DNA from: Pseudochelatococcus sp047501465
GTDB taxonomy: Bacteria; Pseudomonadota; Alphaproteobacteria; Rhizobiales; Beijerinckiaceae
DNA: 64,000 bases
NCBI RefSeq assembly: GCF_047501465.1
Contig: NZ_JAZDRL010000001.1
Coordinates: 496,001 to 560,000 of the forward strand
Reading direction: 5' to 3'
The position numbers and the translations under genes are program-made. A model generated the notes under the pieces. That model was given only the letters and a program-made list of their open reading frames with translations. It was not told where the DNA came from and did not search any database. Below are positions 9,098-17,511 of the stretch, in pieces (the first letter of the stretch is position 1; the number at the start of each line of letters is the position of its first letter).

Positions 9098-9842
9098 TAA
9101 GAGAAAAATCGAAGATGGAGGGGTTTTCGATCTGGCGAGCTTCAGAAGCAGCTTTGGGCAGTGGGATGGTGCCAAGCTCGATAAGCCAGTGTATGATCAC
9201 TTGGCCGATCGTCCGGCCGATCCTGTCAGCAATGGCTTTGATCACTGGATCCTGGAGCATGTGGTTTGCGCGTCCGAGCGGGCTCCAGGATCGGTGACGA
9301 TGCCATGGGCTTTGTTGAAGGCGCGTTGTTCAGCCTGCGGAAAATAGGGGTGCAGTTCGACCTGGTTGACGCAGAGGGCGACACCCGTCTCGCTCATGAG
9401 TTTTTCCAGATGCGCCGGCAGGAAGTTGCAGACACCGATGGAGCGTACGAACCCGCGTCTGCACGCCTCGATCAGTGCGCGCAACGCTTCGACATAAAGG
9501 CCTTTGCTGGGATTGGGCCAGTGGACGAGGTAGAGGTCGTAATAGTCAAGCTGCGCCCGATATAGCGATTCTTCGATCGTAGCGAGGGCCTCGTCATGGT
9601 GCTGGTGCCGGCCGGGCAGTTTGGAGGTTTGCTCGCGGGGCTCCTGCCTGCCGGATGGCTTCGCCGAGGGCACCTTCGTTCTTGTAGTTGAAGGCGGAAT
9701 CGAGCAGGCGGTATCCGTTGCAGATCGCGCTCGCCATAGCCGCAACGCCGTCGGAACCGTTGAGCCTGTAGGTGACGAAAACGATCTGTGGCAAGGTGGC
9801 GTTGTCATTCAGGACGACGTTGAGAATCTGGATCTTGGACAT
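9098..9842 (-). pseudogene. Aldo/keto reductase, frameshifted and truncated by IS copy 2
   Basis: On the minus strand the ATG at 9842 opens MSKIQILNVVLNDNATLPQI, with NGYRLLDSAFNYKNEGALGE carrying the AKR catalytic Asp and Tyr. The frame slips near 9635, continuing ALATIEESLYRAQLDYYDLY and LVHWPNPSKG (catalytic His), then IGVCNFLPAHLEKLMSETGV. It slips again near 9290, where LQDPVIKAIADRIGRTIGQV and PLPKAASEARQIENPSIFDF follow, and it ends at the IS junction. AKRs reduce aldehydes and ketones with NADPH. At least three lesions (two frameshifts and the IS) make it non-functional. Confidence 0.85.
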
Positions 9843-9968
9843 GATATCGCTTACCTCGATCATCGGGTTTGCTGGATTGCACGGCGATGGTTGATTATGG
9901 CTGCCCTTCTGTGCGGGTGCTTACCAGTCATACTCGCGGTCTGGGTCCGCTTTCACTTCTGCTAACGC

Positions 9969-10258
9969 TTAATGCGCACCGATACGGCCAAGCCAGACGC
10001 CGATGCCGAACACGATGGCACCACCAATGGGAACCTGGACGATGGTGTTGAGAAGCTTGCCGCCCATGAAGCGGTAACGGATGAAAGCGATGGCGACGAG
10101 CTAGCAGACGACGACCGTATAGGCGGTATTTAGTGCCAGACGGAGATCTGGAATCAGAAACGGAAACGTGTGAAGCATGCCGCCGATTCCGGTCGCGATG
10201 CCAGTGATCGCGCCGCACCGCAATGGCCCGCCGCGGCCCGTTACGCTGCAGGAAGGAT
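9969..10258 (-). pseudogene. C-terminal remnant of an MbfA-like (erythrin-VIT) membrane protein
   Basis: The minus strand reads GAITGIATGIGGMLHTFPFL and IPDLRLALNTAYTVVV, then an in-frame TAG (10102-10104), then LVAIAFIRYRFMGGKL and IGGAIVFGIGVWLGRIGAH to a TAA at 9969. This resembles the VIT1/CCC1-type C-terminal membrane domain of MbfA, the membrane-bound ferritin-like iron exporter of rhizobia. The N-terminal ferritin-like domain is missing, replaced by the transposase unit starting at 10264. The family call rests on memory of the C-terminal pattern and is moderate. Confidence 0.55.
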
Positions 10259-10263
10259 GCTCT

Positions 10264-11221
10264 ATGGGACAAATTCTACACGGCGGCGCCACAACGATAG
10301 AGGCAACCCGTCGAGCGATACAAAATAGTCAAGAGAGCCTGATGGTTTTGGCGAAGCGTTTTGGGATCAATCCGAAGACGGTTGCCAAGTGGAAGAAACG
10401 CACCCCGGTTGCCGATCTGCCCACGGACCCGAAAGCGCCAAGATCAACGGTTCTCACGATCGAGGAAGAGGCAATGATTGTCGCCTTCCGCCAGCATACT
10501 CTCTTGCTGCTGGATGATTGTCTCTATGCTCTGCAGCCAACGATCCCGCATCTGACGCGGTCATCCTTACACCGCTGTCTGCAGCGCCACGGGATCAGTC
10601 AGCTGCCGGAAGTGGCCAGTGACAAGGAGCCGAAGCGGAAATTCAAAACTTACCCCATCGGCTACTTCCACATCGATATTGCTGAAGTCAGAACGGCTGA
10701 AGGCAAGCTATACCTTTACGTGGCGAGTGACCGCACATCGAAATTTGCGTTCGTTCAACTTGTTACCAAGACCGGCAGCCTCGGCTTTTCTGGACGCACT
10801 GATCAAGGCCGTGCCTTACAAAATCCACACGGTGCTGACCGACAACGGTATCCAGTTTACCTTCCCGCCGCGCTACGCTGATGGCGCGACGGCCCGGTAT
10901 ATGACCCACATGTTCGACATGCGCTGCCAGGAAAACGGCATCGAGCACCGTCTCACAAAGATCAAGCATCCCTGGACCAACGAGCAGGTCGAGCGGATGA
11001 ATTGTACGATCAAGGAGGCGACCGTCAAACGTTACCATTATGACAGCCACGCCCAACTGACGGCCCATCTCCACGACTTCATCGATGCCTATAATTACGG
11101 CTGTCGCCTCAAGACACTTAAGGGCCTTACGCCCTATGAATACATCTGTAAAATCTGGATATCCGAGCCAGAAAAATTCATAATTGATCCAATCCAGAAA
11201 ATGCCGGAGCTAAACACCTAG
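10264..11221 (+). pseudogene. IS481-like DDE transposase with one frameshift
   Basis: The ATG at 10264 opens with a helix-turn-helix (SLMVLAKRFGINPKTVAKWK), then the integrase core (KTYPIGYFHIDIAEVRTAEG, YLYVASDRTSKFAFVQL). Near 10780 one or two bases are lost after KTG, and the rest reads in another frame: AFLDALIKAVPYKIHTVLTD, NGIQFTF, IEHRLTKIKHPWTNEQVERM and TPYEYICKIW. HPWTNEQVERMN contains the third acidic catalytic residue. The 3' end overlaps the last codons of the MFS gene on the other strand, so the element probably inserted there. I could not identify its terminal inverted repeats. Confidence 0.8.
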
Positions 11222-12416
11222 ATCGCATCTCAAGCCGATAGGCGGCAAGGGCAAGGAGGAGCGCCACGACGGCGAGAGAGGCGCCGATCCAGGGAAGCTG
11301 GGCATAGGCTACGCCCGCCGTCAGGCCGAGGCCGCCGATCCATGCGCCCACCGCGTTGCCGAGGTTGAAGGCGCCCTGATTGAGCGTCGAGGCGAGGTTT
11401 GGCGCCTGCGCGGCTTCATTGATGACACGCGTCTGCAACGGCGAGATAAGCGCGAAGGAGACGACGCCCCAGGCGAGCAGTGTCGCAGCAGCCGGCGTCG
11501 CATTCGCGCTTGTCACAGCGAAGATACACAATACCGGCACCAGCAGGGCGAGGAGACCGATCACCGAGGGTATTAGCTTCCAGTCGGCCAGCCTGCCGCC
11601 GAGGAAATTGCCCGCCGTTAGACCAAGGCCAAAAAGGAGCAGCATCAACGTCACGCCGCGCGGCGAGATGTGCGTCACATGCTCCAGGATCGGTGTGATA
11701 TAGGTGAAGACGCTGAACAGGCTTGCCGAGGACACCACGCTGATCGCCATGGCGAGGATCACCTGCACATGTCCGAGGGAGCGGGCTTCTCGTGCGAGGT
11801 CCATCGGTGCGATCGGCAGGCGACGCGGCAGCCAGGCATAGAGTGCGGCAGCAGCAAGGACGCCAATCCCCGCGACGATGAAGAAGGTCTTGCGCCAGCC
11901 GAACACCTCGCCGATGGCCGTGCCGAAAGGCACACCGAGAACATTCGCGAGCGTCAGCCCCGCAAACATCATGGCGATCGCCTGAGCCTTGCGCTGCGGA
12001 GCGACGATAGCAGCGGCGACAACCGCGCCGAGCCCGAAGAAGGCGCCGTGACAGAGCGCGGTCAATATTCGCGCGCCCATCAGCAGCGCGTAGCTTGGCG
12101 CCAAGGCACAGGCGAGATTGCCCAGGATGAAGATTGCCATCAGCGACAGCAAGGCGCGCCGACGGTCGAAGCGCGCTGTCGCGATCGCAAGAAACGGCGA
12201 TCCGAAGGCAACACTCAGTGCGTAGCCGGTGACCAGAAGCCCGGCTCGTGGTATCGATATGCCGAGATCGGCGGCGACGGAAGGCAACAGACCCATAACC
12301 ACATATTCGGTGGTCCCGATGCCGAAGGACGCGGTCGCAAGGGATAGTAACGCAAGGCGCCAAGACGATGCATCCGCGGTCCTTTTATGGTGTCTGATTG
12401 GTTCGATCGTTGTCAT
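11178..12416 (-). CDS. MFS transporter, DHA1/AraJ type, 3' end replaced by transposase DNA
   Basis: Start chosen at ATG 12416 (MTTIEPIRHHKRTADASSWR); an upstream in-frame start at 12488 would add 24 unlikely residues. The body is a 12-TM efflux protein: ATASFGIGTTEYVVMGLLPS, AIATARFDRRRALLSLMAI and ALCHGAFFGLGAVVAAAIVA, typical of sugar/drug efflux DHA1 transporters. The last ~14 residues (RCLAPAFSGLDQL) are translated from the adjoining transposase element, so the native stop is lost but all membrane segments seem present. A 19-bp element 100 bp upstream also occurs in the LysR/exporter intergenic region. The substrate is unknown. Confidence 0.85.
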   Translation of the reverse strand: MTTIEPIRHHKRTADASSWRLALLSLATASFGIGTTEYVVMGLLPSVAADLGISIPRAGLLVTGYALSVAFGSPFLAIATARFDRRRALLSLMAIFILGNLACALAPSYALLMGARILTALCHGAFFGLGAVVAAAIVAPQRKAQAIAMMFAGLTLANVLGVPFGTAIGEVFGWRKTFFIVAGIGVLAAAALYAWLPRRLPIAPMDLAREARSLGHVQVILAMAISVVSSASLFSVFTYITPILEHVTHISPRGVTLMLLLFGLGLTAGNFLGGRLADWKLIPSVIGLLALLVPVLCIFAVTSANATPAAATLLAWGVVSFALISPLQTRVINEAAQAPNLASTLNQGAFNLGNAVGAWIGGLGLTAGVAYAQLPWIGASLAVVALLLALAAYRLEMRSRCLAPAFSGLDQL

Positions 12417-12515
12417 GAGCTTGAACGGAGTCTTTCTTAAAACACCGGACCGCATCCGATCGAATGCTGGACGTCTCGGTGACGTCATTAAGCCTAAGTC
12501 TTTCTGGATTATGAG

Positions 12516-12542
12516 GGAAATGAATTGATTGACTGAAATTCA
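12516..12542. promoter_or_regulatory. Candidate LysR operator upstream of the MFS gene
   Basis: Contains TGAATT-N10-AATTCA (12521-12542), an interrupted palindrome of LysR-box size. Its first 19 bases (12516-12534) match 13478-13496 on the opposite strand at 18 of 19 positions. It lies ~100 bp upstream of the MFS start and overlaps the LysR stop codon. Its role is inferred. Confidence 0.5.
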
Positions 12543-13451
12543 TTCGTTTTTAGAATAGTCGGATAAGCTCTCTTCACCGTGGATCTCACGAACGAGGTCC
12601 AACCACGCCTTCGCGGCGCCCGAAAGATATGCGTCGCGACGCCAGGTCATCGCCATCACCCATTCAGCGCCCGGCTCGTCCAGAGAGACGTGGCGGATCG
12701 TGGTGTTGCGTCGCTGGGTGGCGATCATACGCGGCAGAAATGTGACGCCAAGGCCTGCGCTGACCAGTTCGATCATGAAATCGATCTGGCTGCTGCGCGC
12801 GACGACATTGGCCTCGAAGCCGGCGCAGCGGCTGGCGTCGATGATAACGCGATGCAGGGCAAAACCGCTCTCGAACAGGATGAAAGGCACGTCCTTAAGG
12901 TCAATGAGCGAAACCGATCGCCGCGTCGCCAGCGGATGGTTCGAGGGCAGCAGCGCCACCAACGGCTCGCGCCGGACTGTCTGCCAGTCGAATTCTTCCG
13001 AGGTCGGCAACAGGGCGCCGGCGAAGTCGATCTCGCCGGCGCGAAGGCTTTCCGCGAGTTGGGTGCTTCCGTACTCGATCAACCTGACCTCGATGCCCGG
13101 ATAGCGCTGGCGGTAGACCGCGAATAGCGGTGCAAACAGCGTGCTGCTGCCGACGGGCGGCAGGCCAAGTCGCAAAGTGCCGCGTTTGAGCCCCCGGATT
13201 TCGTCGAGTTCTGCCAGCAGGTCATCACGATCGGCGAGCAGCTTGACGCCGCGGCGATAGACCGCCTCGCCGGCGGCGGTGAGCACGCTGCGATGACCGA
13301 TTCGGTCGAGCAGAGGCACGCCAACTTCATCTTCAAGCTGTTTGACTGCCTTGCTGACTGTCGACTGCGTGACGAAGACCGTCTTGGCCGCCTGGGAAAA
13401 ACCGCCCTGGCGAACCACCTCGACGAAGGCGCATAGCGGTCGGAACTCCAT
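12540..13451 (-). CDS. LysR-family transcriptional regulator
   Basis: A 303-residue protein with the N-terminal winged HTH (VRQGGFSQAAKTVFVTQSTV, SKAVKQLEDEVGVPLLDR) and a substrate-binding domain from about residue 90 (GTLRLGLPPVGSSTLFAPLF). It is divergent from the ORF 13541-13723/FUSC exporter operon and reads toward the MFS transporter, which is transcribed the same way. The shared 19-bp element next to its own start and upstream of the MFS gene suggests it controls itself, the exporter operon and the MFS gene. The effector is not known; an acid or aldehyde fits the neighbouring genes but is speculative. Confidence 0.9.
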   Translation of the reverse strand: MEFRPLCAFVEVVRQGGFSQAAKTVFVTQSTVSKAVKQLEDEVGVPLLDRIGHRSVLTAAGEAVYRRGVKLLADRDDLLAELDEIRGLKRGTLRLGLPPVGSSTLFAPLFAVYRQRYPGIEVRLIEYGSTQLAESLRAGEIDFAGALLPTSEEFDWQTVRREPLVALLPSNHPLATRRSVSLIDLKDVPFILFESGFALHRVIIDASRCAGFEANVVARSSQIDFMIELVSAGLGVTFLPRMIATQRRNTTIRHVSLDEPGAEWVMAMTWRRDAYLSGAAKAWLDLVREIHGEESLSDYSKNE

Positions 13452-13477
13452 GACCAGTCCTTTTCCGAAGTGAAATT

Positions 13478-13496
13478 AGTCCATCAATTCATTTCC
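13478..13496. promoter_or_regulatory. Candidate LysR operator between the LysR gene and the exporter operon
   Basis: On the minus strand this reads GGAAATGAATTGATGGACT, 18/19 identical to 12516-12534. It sits 26 nt upstream of the LysR start and 44 nt upstream of the divergent small ORF, where a LysR regulator would act on both promoters. Confidence 0.5.
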
Positions 13497-13540
13497 ATCA
13501 TAATCTGCGACAGTATAACTTGTCGAGAAAGAGGTTTTTG

Positions 13541-13723
13541 ATGTGCGCATCTAAGAATTGCAGGGATCATTTATCGCAAGGAGTTGCTTTGGCCCACGTT
13601 CTGGTCGCCTCCGCCCTTGCGCGCGGCGCTTTTTTGGGTGCCCGCGCCCATCTGATCGGCGAAACGGAGGATGCGGTCGCCGGCCTCGCGACTGTGCTCA
13701 TCGAACACGAAAGGCCTGCCTGA
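13541..13723 (+). CDS. Small protein upstream of the FUSC exporter
   Basis: A 60-residue ORF starting MCASKNCRDHLSQGVALAHV. A purine-rich AAAGAGG lies 5 nt before the ATG, and its TGA overlaps the ATG of the exporter (TGATG at 13721-13725), so the two are translationally coupled. I do not recognise a family. The middle (LVASALARGAFLGARAHLIG) is mildly hydrophobic. It could be a genuine small partner or a leader peptide that serves to translate the exporter. Confidence 0.45.
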   Translation: MCASKNCRDHLSQGVALAHVLVASALARGAFLGARAHLIGETEDAVAGLATVLIEHERPA

Positions 13724-14805
13724 TGTTGGCAAGATCGGAATTCCCCAGATTGCTCGGACGATTGCACAAGGCTTGGCGCGACGCTGCCGCTTCTGCGGTT
13801 GCCGCCGCGATTGCCTGGATCCTTGCAGTCTGGCTTTTCGGGCATCCTCATCCACTTTTCGCCGCCGTCAGCGCCATCGTCTGTCTCTCGCCGGGCCTGC
13901 CGAGCCATGGCAGGCAGGCGGTAGGGCTGATGCTTGGTGTGGCGACCGGTATCGTTGTCGGCGAACTGGCCCTGCTGCCGCCGCAAATCATGCTGGTTCC
14001 CGAAGAGCTCTCGCTGCTGCGGCTGACGCTCGCGACTTTCTTCTCTATGCTCGTCGCGGCCTCGTTCGGCCAACCAGCGGTGGTGCCTATCCAGGCCGGT
14101 GTTTCCGCGGTTCTCGTGCTCGCGCTTGGTCCTGAAAATGCCGGCTTGACCCGGATGGAGGATGTTGCCATCGGGGTGACTGTCGGTCTCTTTTTCAGCC
14201 AGGTGCTGCTGACTCCAGACCCGGTTGGTGAGATCGATACGGCTGCGGACGACTTGCTGCGGCAGCTCGCCAAAGCCTTTAATGAAGCAGCCGATGGCCT
14301 GCGGACGAGTGACGTTCGGAAGGCCGAGGTAGCGCTAAGATCGTTCTTGACGGCGCATGATGCGCTGATTGCTCTTGGCGCTGGTATCGACGCAGCGCGC
14401 TATGCTGCCCGCTGGTCGCTCAGGGGACGGTTGGCGGCGCGCAGTGTCGCCGACACCGCCGCCCGGTATGACCGGCGCGCCATTCGCCTTTACGCGTCCT
14501 CGCTGCTGTTCGCCGAAGCGCTCGCCAATGCTCTTCGCAAGGGCGCAGCACCTGTGCCGGAGGGATTGGCGGAGACTATTTTCGATGCTGCGGCACGATG
14601 TGCCGTGCTCGCCGGCACTCAGTCTGCGTCCGCGTCAGCCACGGCGGCGGTCAAGGCTAATCCGCCGACAAATGTCGAATGGCACGACACGCTGCTGCAT
14701 CTGCGCGCGATTTTCGACGTTATTACCAGCTTGGAAGAGATCGTCCGCTTACGGCCTTCCGAGCCGCAAACGCCCGCCTACGATGAAGGCCGGACACAAA
14801 ACTGA
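13723..14805 (+). CDS. FUSC-family membrane protein (aromatic acid exporter-like)
   Basis: A 360-residue protein starting MLARSEFPRLLGRLHKAWRD. The first ~150 residues form about six membrane segments (AAAIAWILAVWLFGHPHPLF, AAVSAIVCLSPGLPSHGRQA, VGLMLGVATGIVVGEL, ATFFSMLVAASFGQPAVVPI), as in FUSC/ArAE exporters. The rest is a soluble helical domain. Such proteins export aromatic acids or similar compounds with or without a membrane-fusion partner; none is present here. It is first in line before gabD, budC and poxB, divergent from LysR. Assigned by topology and motif, with the substrate unknown. Confidence 0.75.
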   Translation: MLARSEFPRLLGRLHKAWRDAAASAVAAAIAWILAVWLFGHPHPLFAAVSAIVCLSPGLPSHGRQAVGLMLGVATGIVVGELALLPPQIMLVPEELSLLRLTLATFFSMLVAASFGQPAVVPIQAGVSAVLVLALGPENAGLTRMEDVAIGVTVGLFFSQVLLTPDPVGEIDTAADDLLRQLAKAFNEAADGLRTSDVRKAEVALRSFLTAHDALIALGAGIDAARYAARWSLRGRLAARSVADTAARYDRRAIRLYASSLLFAEALANALRKGAAPVPEGLAETIFDAAARCAVLAGTQSASASATAAVKANPPTNVEWHDTLLHLRAIFDVITSLEEIVRLRPSEPQTPAYDEGRTQN

Positions 14806-14853
14806 GCGATAGAACCGGTCGTCAACGTGCGGCCGCTAAAAAGGAGAAAGACG

Positions 14854-16245
14854 ATGGCCTACCAGACGATCAATCCTTACACCGGTGAAACCCTGGCGAC
14901 GTTCGAGGATGCGACAGACGACGAGGTCAAGGCCGCGATCGCGGCCGCTCACGATGCCTTCCTACGCTGGCGGGAGATGCCGTTCGCCGAGCGCGCCAAA
15001 ATTCTGCAGAATGCCGCCAATATCCTGCGTCGCGACGTCGATAGCTACGCCAGGCTTCTGACGCTGGAAATGGGTAAGCTCGTCAGTGAGGCGAAGGCTG
15101 AGGTCGAGCTCTCGGCCAGGATCTTCGAATATTACGTCCGCAACGCAGAGAGCCTGCTCAAGCCGGAGAAGCTGCCGGTTCTCGATCCGGCGGAAGGCGA
15201 GGCGATCCTCGTTCACGAGCCGCTCGGCGTGCTGCTGGCGATCGAGCCGTGGAACTTCCCTTACTACCAGATCGCCCGCATCCTCGCGCCGCAGCTATCT
15301 GCCGGTAACACGCTGCTGTTGAAGCATGCATCCAACGTGCCGCAGAGCGCCGCCGCCTTCGAAAAGCTGATGCGGGATGCGGGCCTGCCGGAAGGTGCGT
15401 TCCGGAACCTCTATGCTACTCGCTCGCAGATCGAGCTAATCATCAACGACGATCGCGTTCACGGCGTTGCGCTGACCGGTTCCGAGGGCGCCGGCTCGGT
15501 TGTCGCGTCACAGGCGGGCAAGGCGCTCAAGAAGTCGACCATGGAACTCGGCGGCGCCGACGCCTTCGTGGTCCTCGCCGACGCTGATCTGGAGAAGACG
15601 GCCAAATGGGCTGTGTTCGGCCGCCACTGGAATGGCGGCCAGGTGTGCTGCTCCTCCAAGCGCCTGATCGTCGTCGATCCGGTCTATGACGCCTTCCTCG
15701 ACCGTTACCGCAAAGGCGTGGCCGGTCTCGTCGCCGGCGACCCCTTCGACCCGAAGACGACGCTCGCCCCCCTGTCGTCGGAAAAGGCAGCGTCCGACAT
15801 CAAGGAGCAGATCCGTACGGCGGTGGCGCATGGCGCCAAGGCCGAAGAGGTCGGGCCGGCCGTGCCCAATCGGGGCGCCTTCGTCCAGCCGACCATCCTG
15901 ACGGATATCGGCGAGGACAATCCGGCGCGCTACTGGGAGTTCTTCGGACCTGTCTCGCTATTGTTCCGGGCGAAGGACGAGAACGATGCCGTGCGCATCG
16001 CCAATGATTCCCCCTTTGGCCTTGGCGGCTCGGTCTTCACCTCGGATACCGCCCATGGCGCAGAGGTCGCCCGGCGGATCTCGACCGGCATGGTGTTCGT
16101 GAACCATCCGACCAAGGTGGAGGCCGACCTGCCGTTCGGCGGCATCCGCCGCTCCGGTTATGGCCGAGAACTGATCGGCCTTGGCCTCAAGGAATTCGTC
16201 AATCACAAGCTGATCGACGTCGTCGACATCGATTCACACTTCTGA
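14854..16245 (+). CDS. gabD: NAD(P)-dependent aldehyde dehydrogenase, succinate-semialdehyde type
   Basis: A 463-residue protein. The ATG at 14854 follows AAGGAG; the frame extends to 14827 but that start lacks a site. It begins MAYQTINPYTGETLATFEDA. Aldehyde dehydrogenase landmarks: IEPWNFPYYQIARILAPQLS, TGSEGAGSVVASQAGKALKK, MELGGADAFVVL (general base Glu) and GGQVCCSSKRLIV with catalytic Cys around residue 265. The PFGGIRRSGYGRELIGLGLK tail is typical of the short SSADH class, which oxidises succinate semialdehyde to succinate. Other small aldehydes are possible. The next gene, acetoin reductase, begins 91 nt downstream, so they are likely co-transcribed. Confidence 0.87.
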   Translation: MAYQTINPYTGETLATFEDATDDEVKAAIAAAHDAFLRWREMPFAERAKILQNAANILRRDVDSYARLLTLEMGKLVSEAKAEVELSARIFEYYVRNAESLLKPEKLPVLDPAEGEAILVHEPLGVLLAIEPWNFPYYQIARILAPQLSAGNTLLLKHASNVPQSAAAFEKLMRDAGLPEGAFRNLYATRSQIELIINDDRVHGVALTGSEGAGSVVASQAGKALKKSTMELGGADAFVVLADADLEKTAKWAVFGRHWNGGQVCCSSKRLIVVDPVYDAFLDRYRKGVAGLVAGDPFDPKTTLAPLSSEKAASDIKEQIRTAVAHGAKAEEVGPAVPNRGAFVQPTILTDIGEDNPARYWEFFGPVSLLFRAKDENDAVRIANDSPFGLGGSVFTSDTAHGAEVARRISTGMVFVNHPTKVEADLPFGGIRRSGYGRELIGLGLKEFVNHKLIDVVDIDSHF

Positions 16246-16336
16246 GCTTCCGACCGGCAGTAGAGGCTTCGCACCGCCGGCAAGATAAGACCACGGCTTG
16301 GGATCATGCTATAAAACTCTAAAGGAGACATCTGCC

Positions 16337-17116
16337 ATGTCAGTAAAGGACAAATCCATTCTGATCACCGGCGCCAGCCAGGGCATCGGACGGGGCATCG
16401 CTCTGCGGCTGGCTAAGGACGGCGCTAATCTCGCCCTCGTCGATATCAAGGCTGACAATCTCGAAAACGTCCGCAAGGAAATCGAGGTGCTGGGGGTGAA
16501 GGCCACGACCTTCATTGCCGATGTCAGCAAGCGCGACGAGGTTTACGCTGCGATCGACCATGCCGAGAAGGAGCTCGGCGGCTTCGACGTGATCGTCAAC
16601 AATGCCGGTATTGCCCAGGTCAAACCGCTGTCGGAGGTCGAGCCTGAGGATCTCGAGCGCATTTTCCGGGTCAATGTCGACAGCGTGGTCTGGGGCATCC
16701 AGGCGGCGGCGAAGAAGTTCCAGACGCGCAAGCAGAAGGGCAAGATCATTAACGCCTCCTCGATCGCAGGGCATGACGGCTTCGCCATGCTCGGGGTCTA
16801 CTCCGCCACCAAGTTCGCGGTCCGCGCCCTGACCCAGGCAGCCGCCAAGGAATACGCCAGCCATGGCATCACCGTGAATGCCTACTGCCCGGGCATCGTC
16901 GGCACCGACATGTGGGTCGAGATCGACGAGCGCTTCTCGGAGATCACCGGCGCACCCAAGGGCGAGACCTACAAGAAATACGTCGATGGCATCGCGCTCG
17001 GCCGCGCCCAGACGCCTGCGGATGTTGCGGCGCTTGTCGCCTTCCTCGCCAGCGACGACTCCGACTACATCACCGGTCAGGCGATCCTGACCGATGGCGG
17101 CATCGTCTATCGCTGA
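16337..17116 (+). CDS. budC: Acetoin (diacetyl) reductase / butanediol dehydrogenase, SDR family
   Basis: A 259-residue classical SDR. The ATG at 16337 follows AAAGGAGA by 8 nt. The cofactor motif is TGASQGIGRG, NNAG is at about residue 90 (VIVNNAGIAQVKPLSEVEP), the active site Ser is in IINASSIAGHDGFAMLGVYS, and Tyr/Lys in YSATKFAV. The segment CPGIVGTDMWVEIDER and the end ITGQAILTDGGIVYR are characteristic of (S)-acetoin-forming diacetyl reductases. It would reduce diacetyl to acetoin, or acetoin to 2,3-butanediol, with NADH. Together with the PoxB-type enzyme downstream it suggests handling of pyruvate overflow products. Confidence 0.85.
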   Translation: MSVKDKSILITGASQGIGRGIALRLAKDGANLALVDIKADNLENVRKEIEVLGVKATTFIADVSKRDEVYAAIDHAEKELGGFDVIVNNAGIAQVKPLSEVEPEDLERIFRVNVDSVVWGIQAAAKKFQTRKQKGKIINASSIAGHDGFAMLGVYSATKFAVRALTQAAAKEYASHGITVNAYCPGIVGTDMWVEIDERFSEITGAPKGETYKKYVDGIALGRAQTPADVAALVAFLASDDSDYITGQAILTDGGIVYR

Positions 17117-17233
17117 GGCCGACGGCTGAGCTCTGATGCATGGCATGACGCAGGACGACGTCGGGGTTGCGTTCGCCAGAACGGGCGACTTCGACATCGT
17201 GCTGCTGCCGTGCCGGATGAAGGGAGACAGCCT

Positions 17234-17461
17234 GTGCAAGCAGAACGATTGAAGATCCTGGAAAAGGCAATCGCAGGCCTTGAACCAGGTGAGTTCCATT
17301 TTCCTGAGATCTATGGGCCCGGATGGAGCGAGCTCTATGTCGGTGACAAGGTGAAGTTGGGCCGTGACTTCATGAATCTCGTCCGCAAAGGTCGGTTTGC
17401 GGGCGTGAGCGATACGGGGACGAAGAAAGTGGGCGGACGCGTCTACCTCAAGCGCGCGTAA
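17234..17461 (+). CDS. DUF1413-like small protein
   Basis: A 75-residue protein from GTG 17234 with AGGGAG 8 nt upstream; the frame also allows GTG 17210, which has a poorer site. The conserved part is FHFPEIYGPGWSELYVGDKV, then LGRDFMNLVRKGRFAGV and GGRVYLKRA, resembling DUF1413 proteins of unknown function. It lies between budC and the PoxB-type gene in the same direction. The family assignment is moderate. Confidence 0.6.
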   Translation: MQAERLKILEKAIAGLEPGEFHFPEIYGPGWSELYVGDKVKLGRDFMNLVRKGRFAGVSDTGTKKVGGRVYLKRA

Positions 17462-17511
17462 GGGGCGAAACGGCCATCGCTCGAAGCACAGCGTAAGAAA
17501 GGACAAGGACC

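Noticed and set aside
11670..12347. 225-residue plus-strand ORF antisense to the MFS gene
   Set aside because: Highly charged, low-complexity translation typical of a shadow of a membrane-protein gene.
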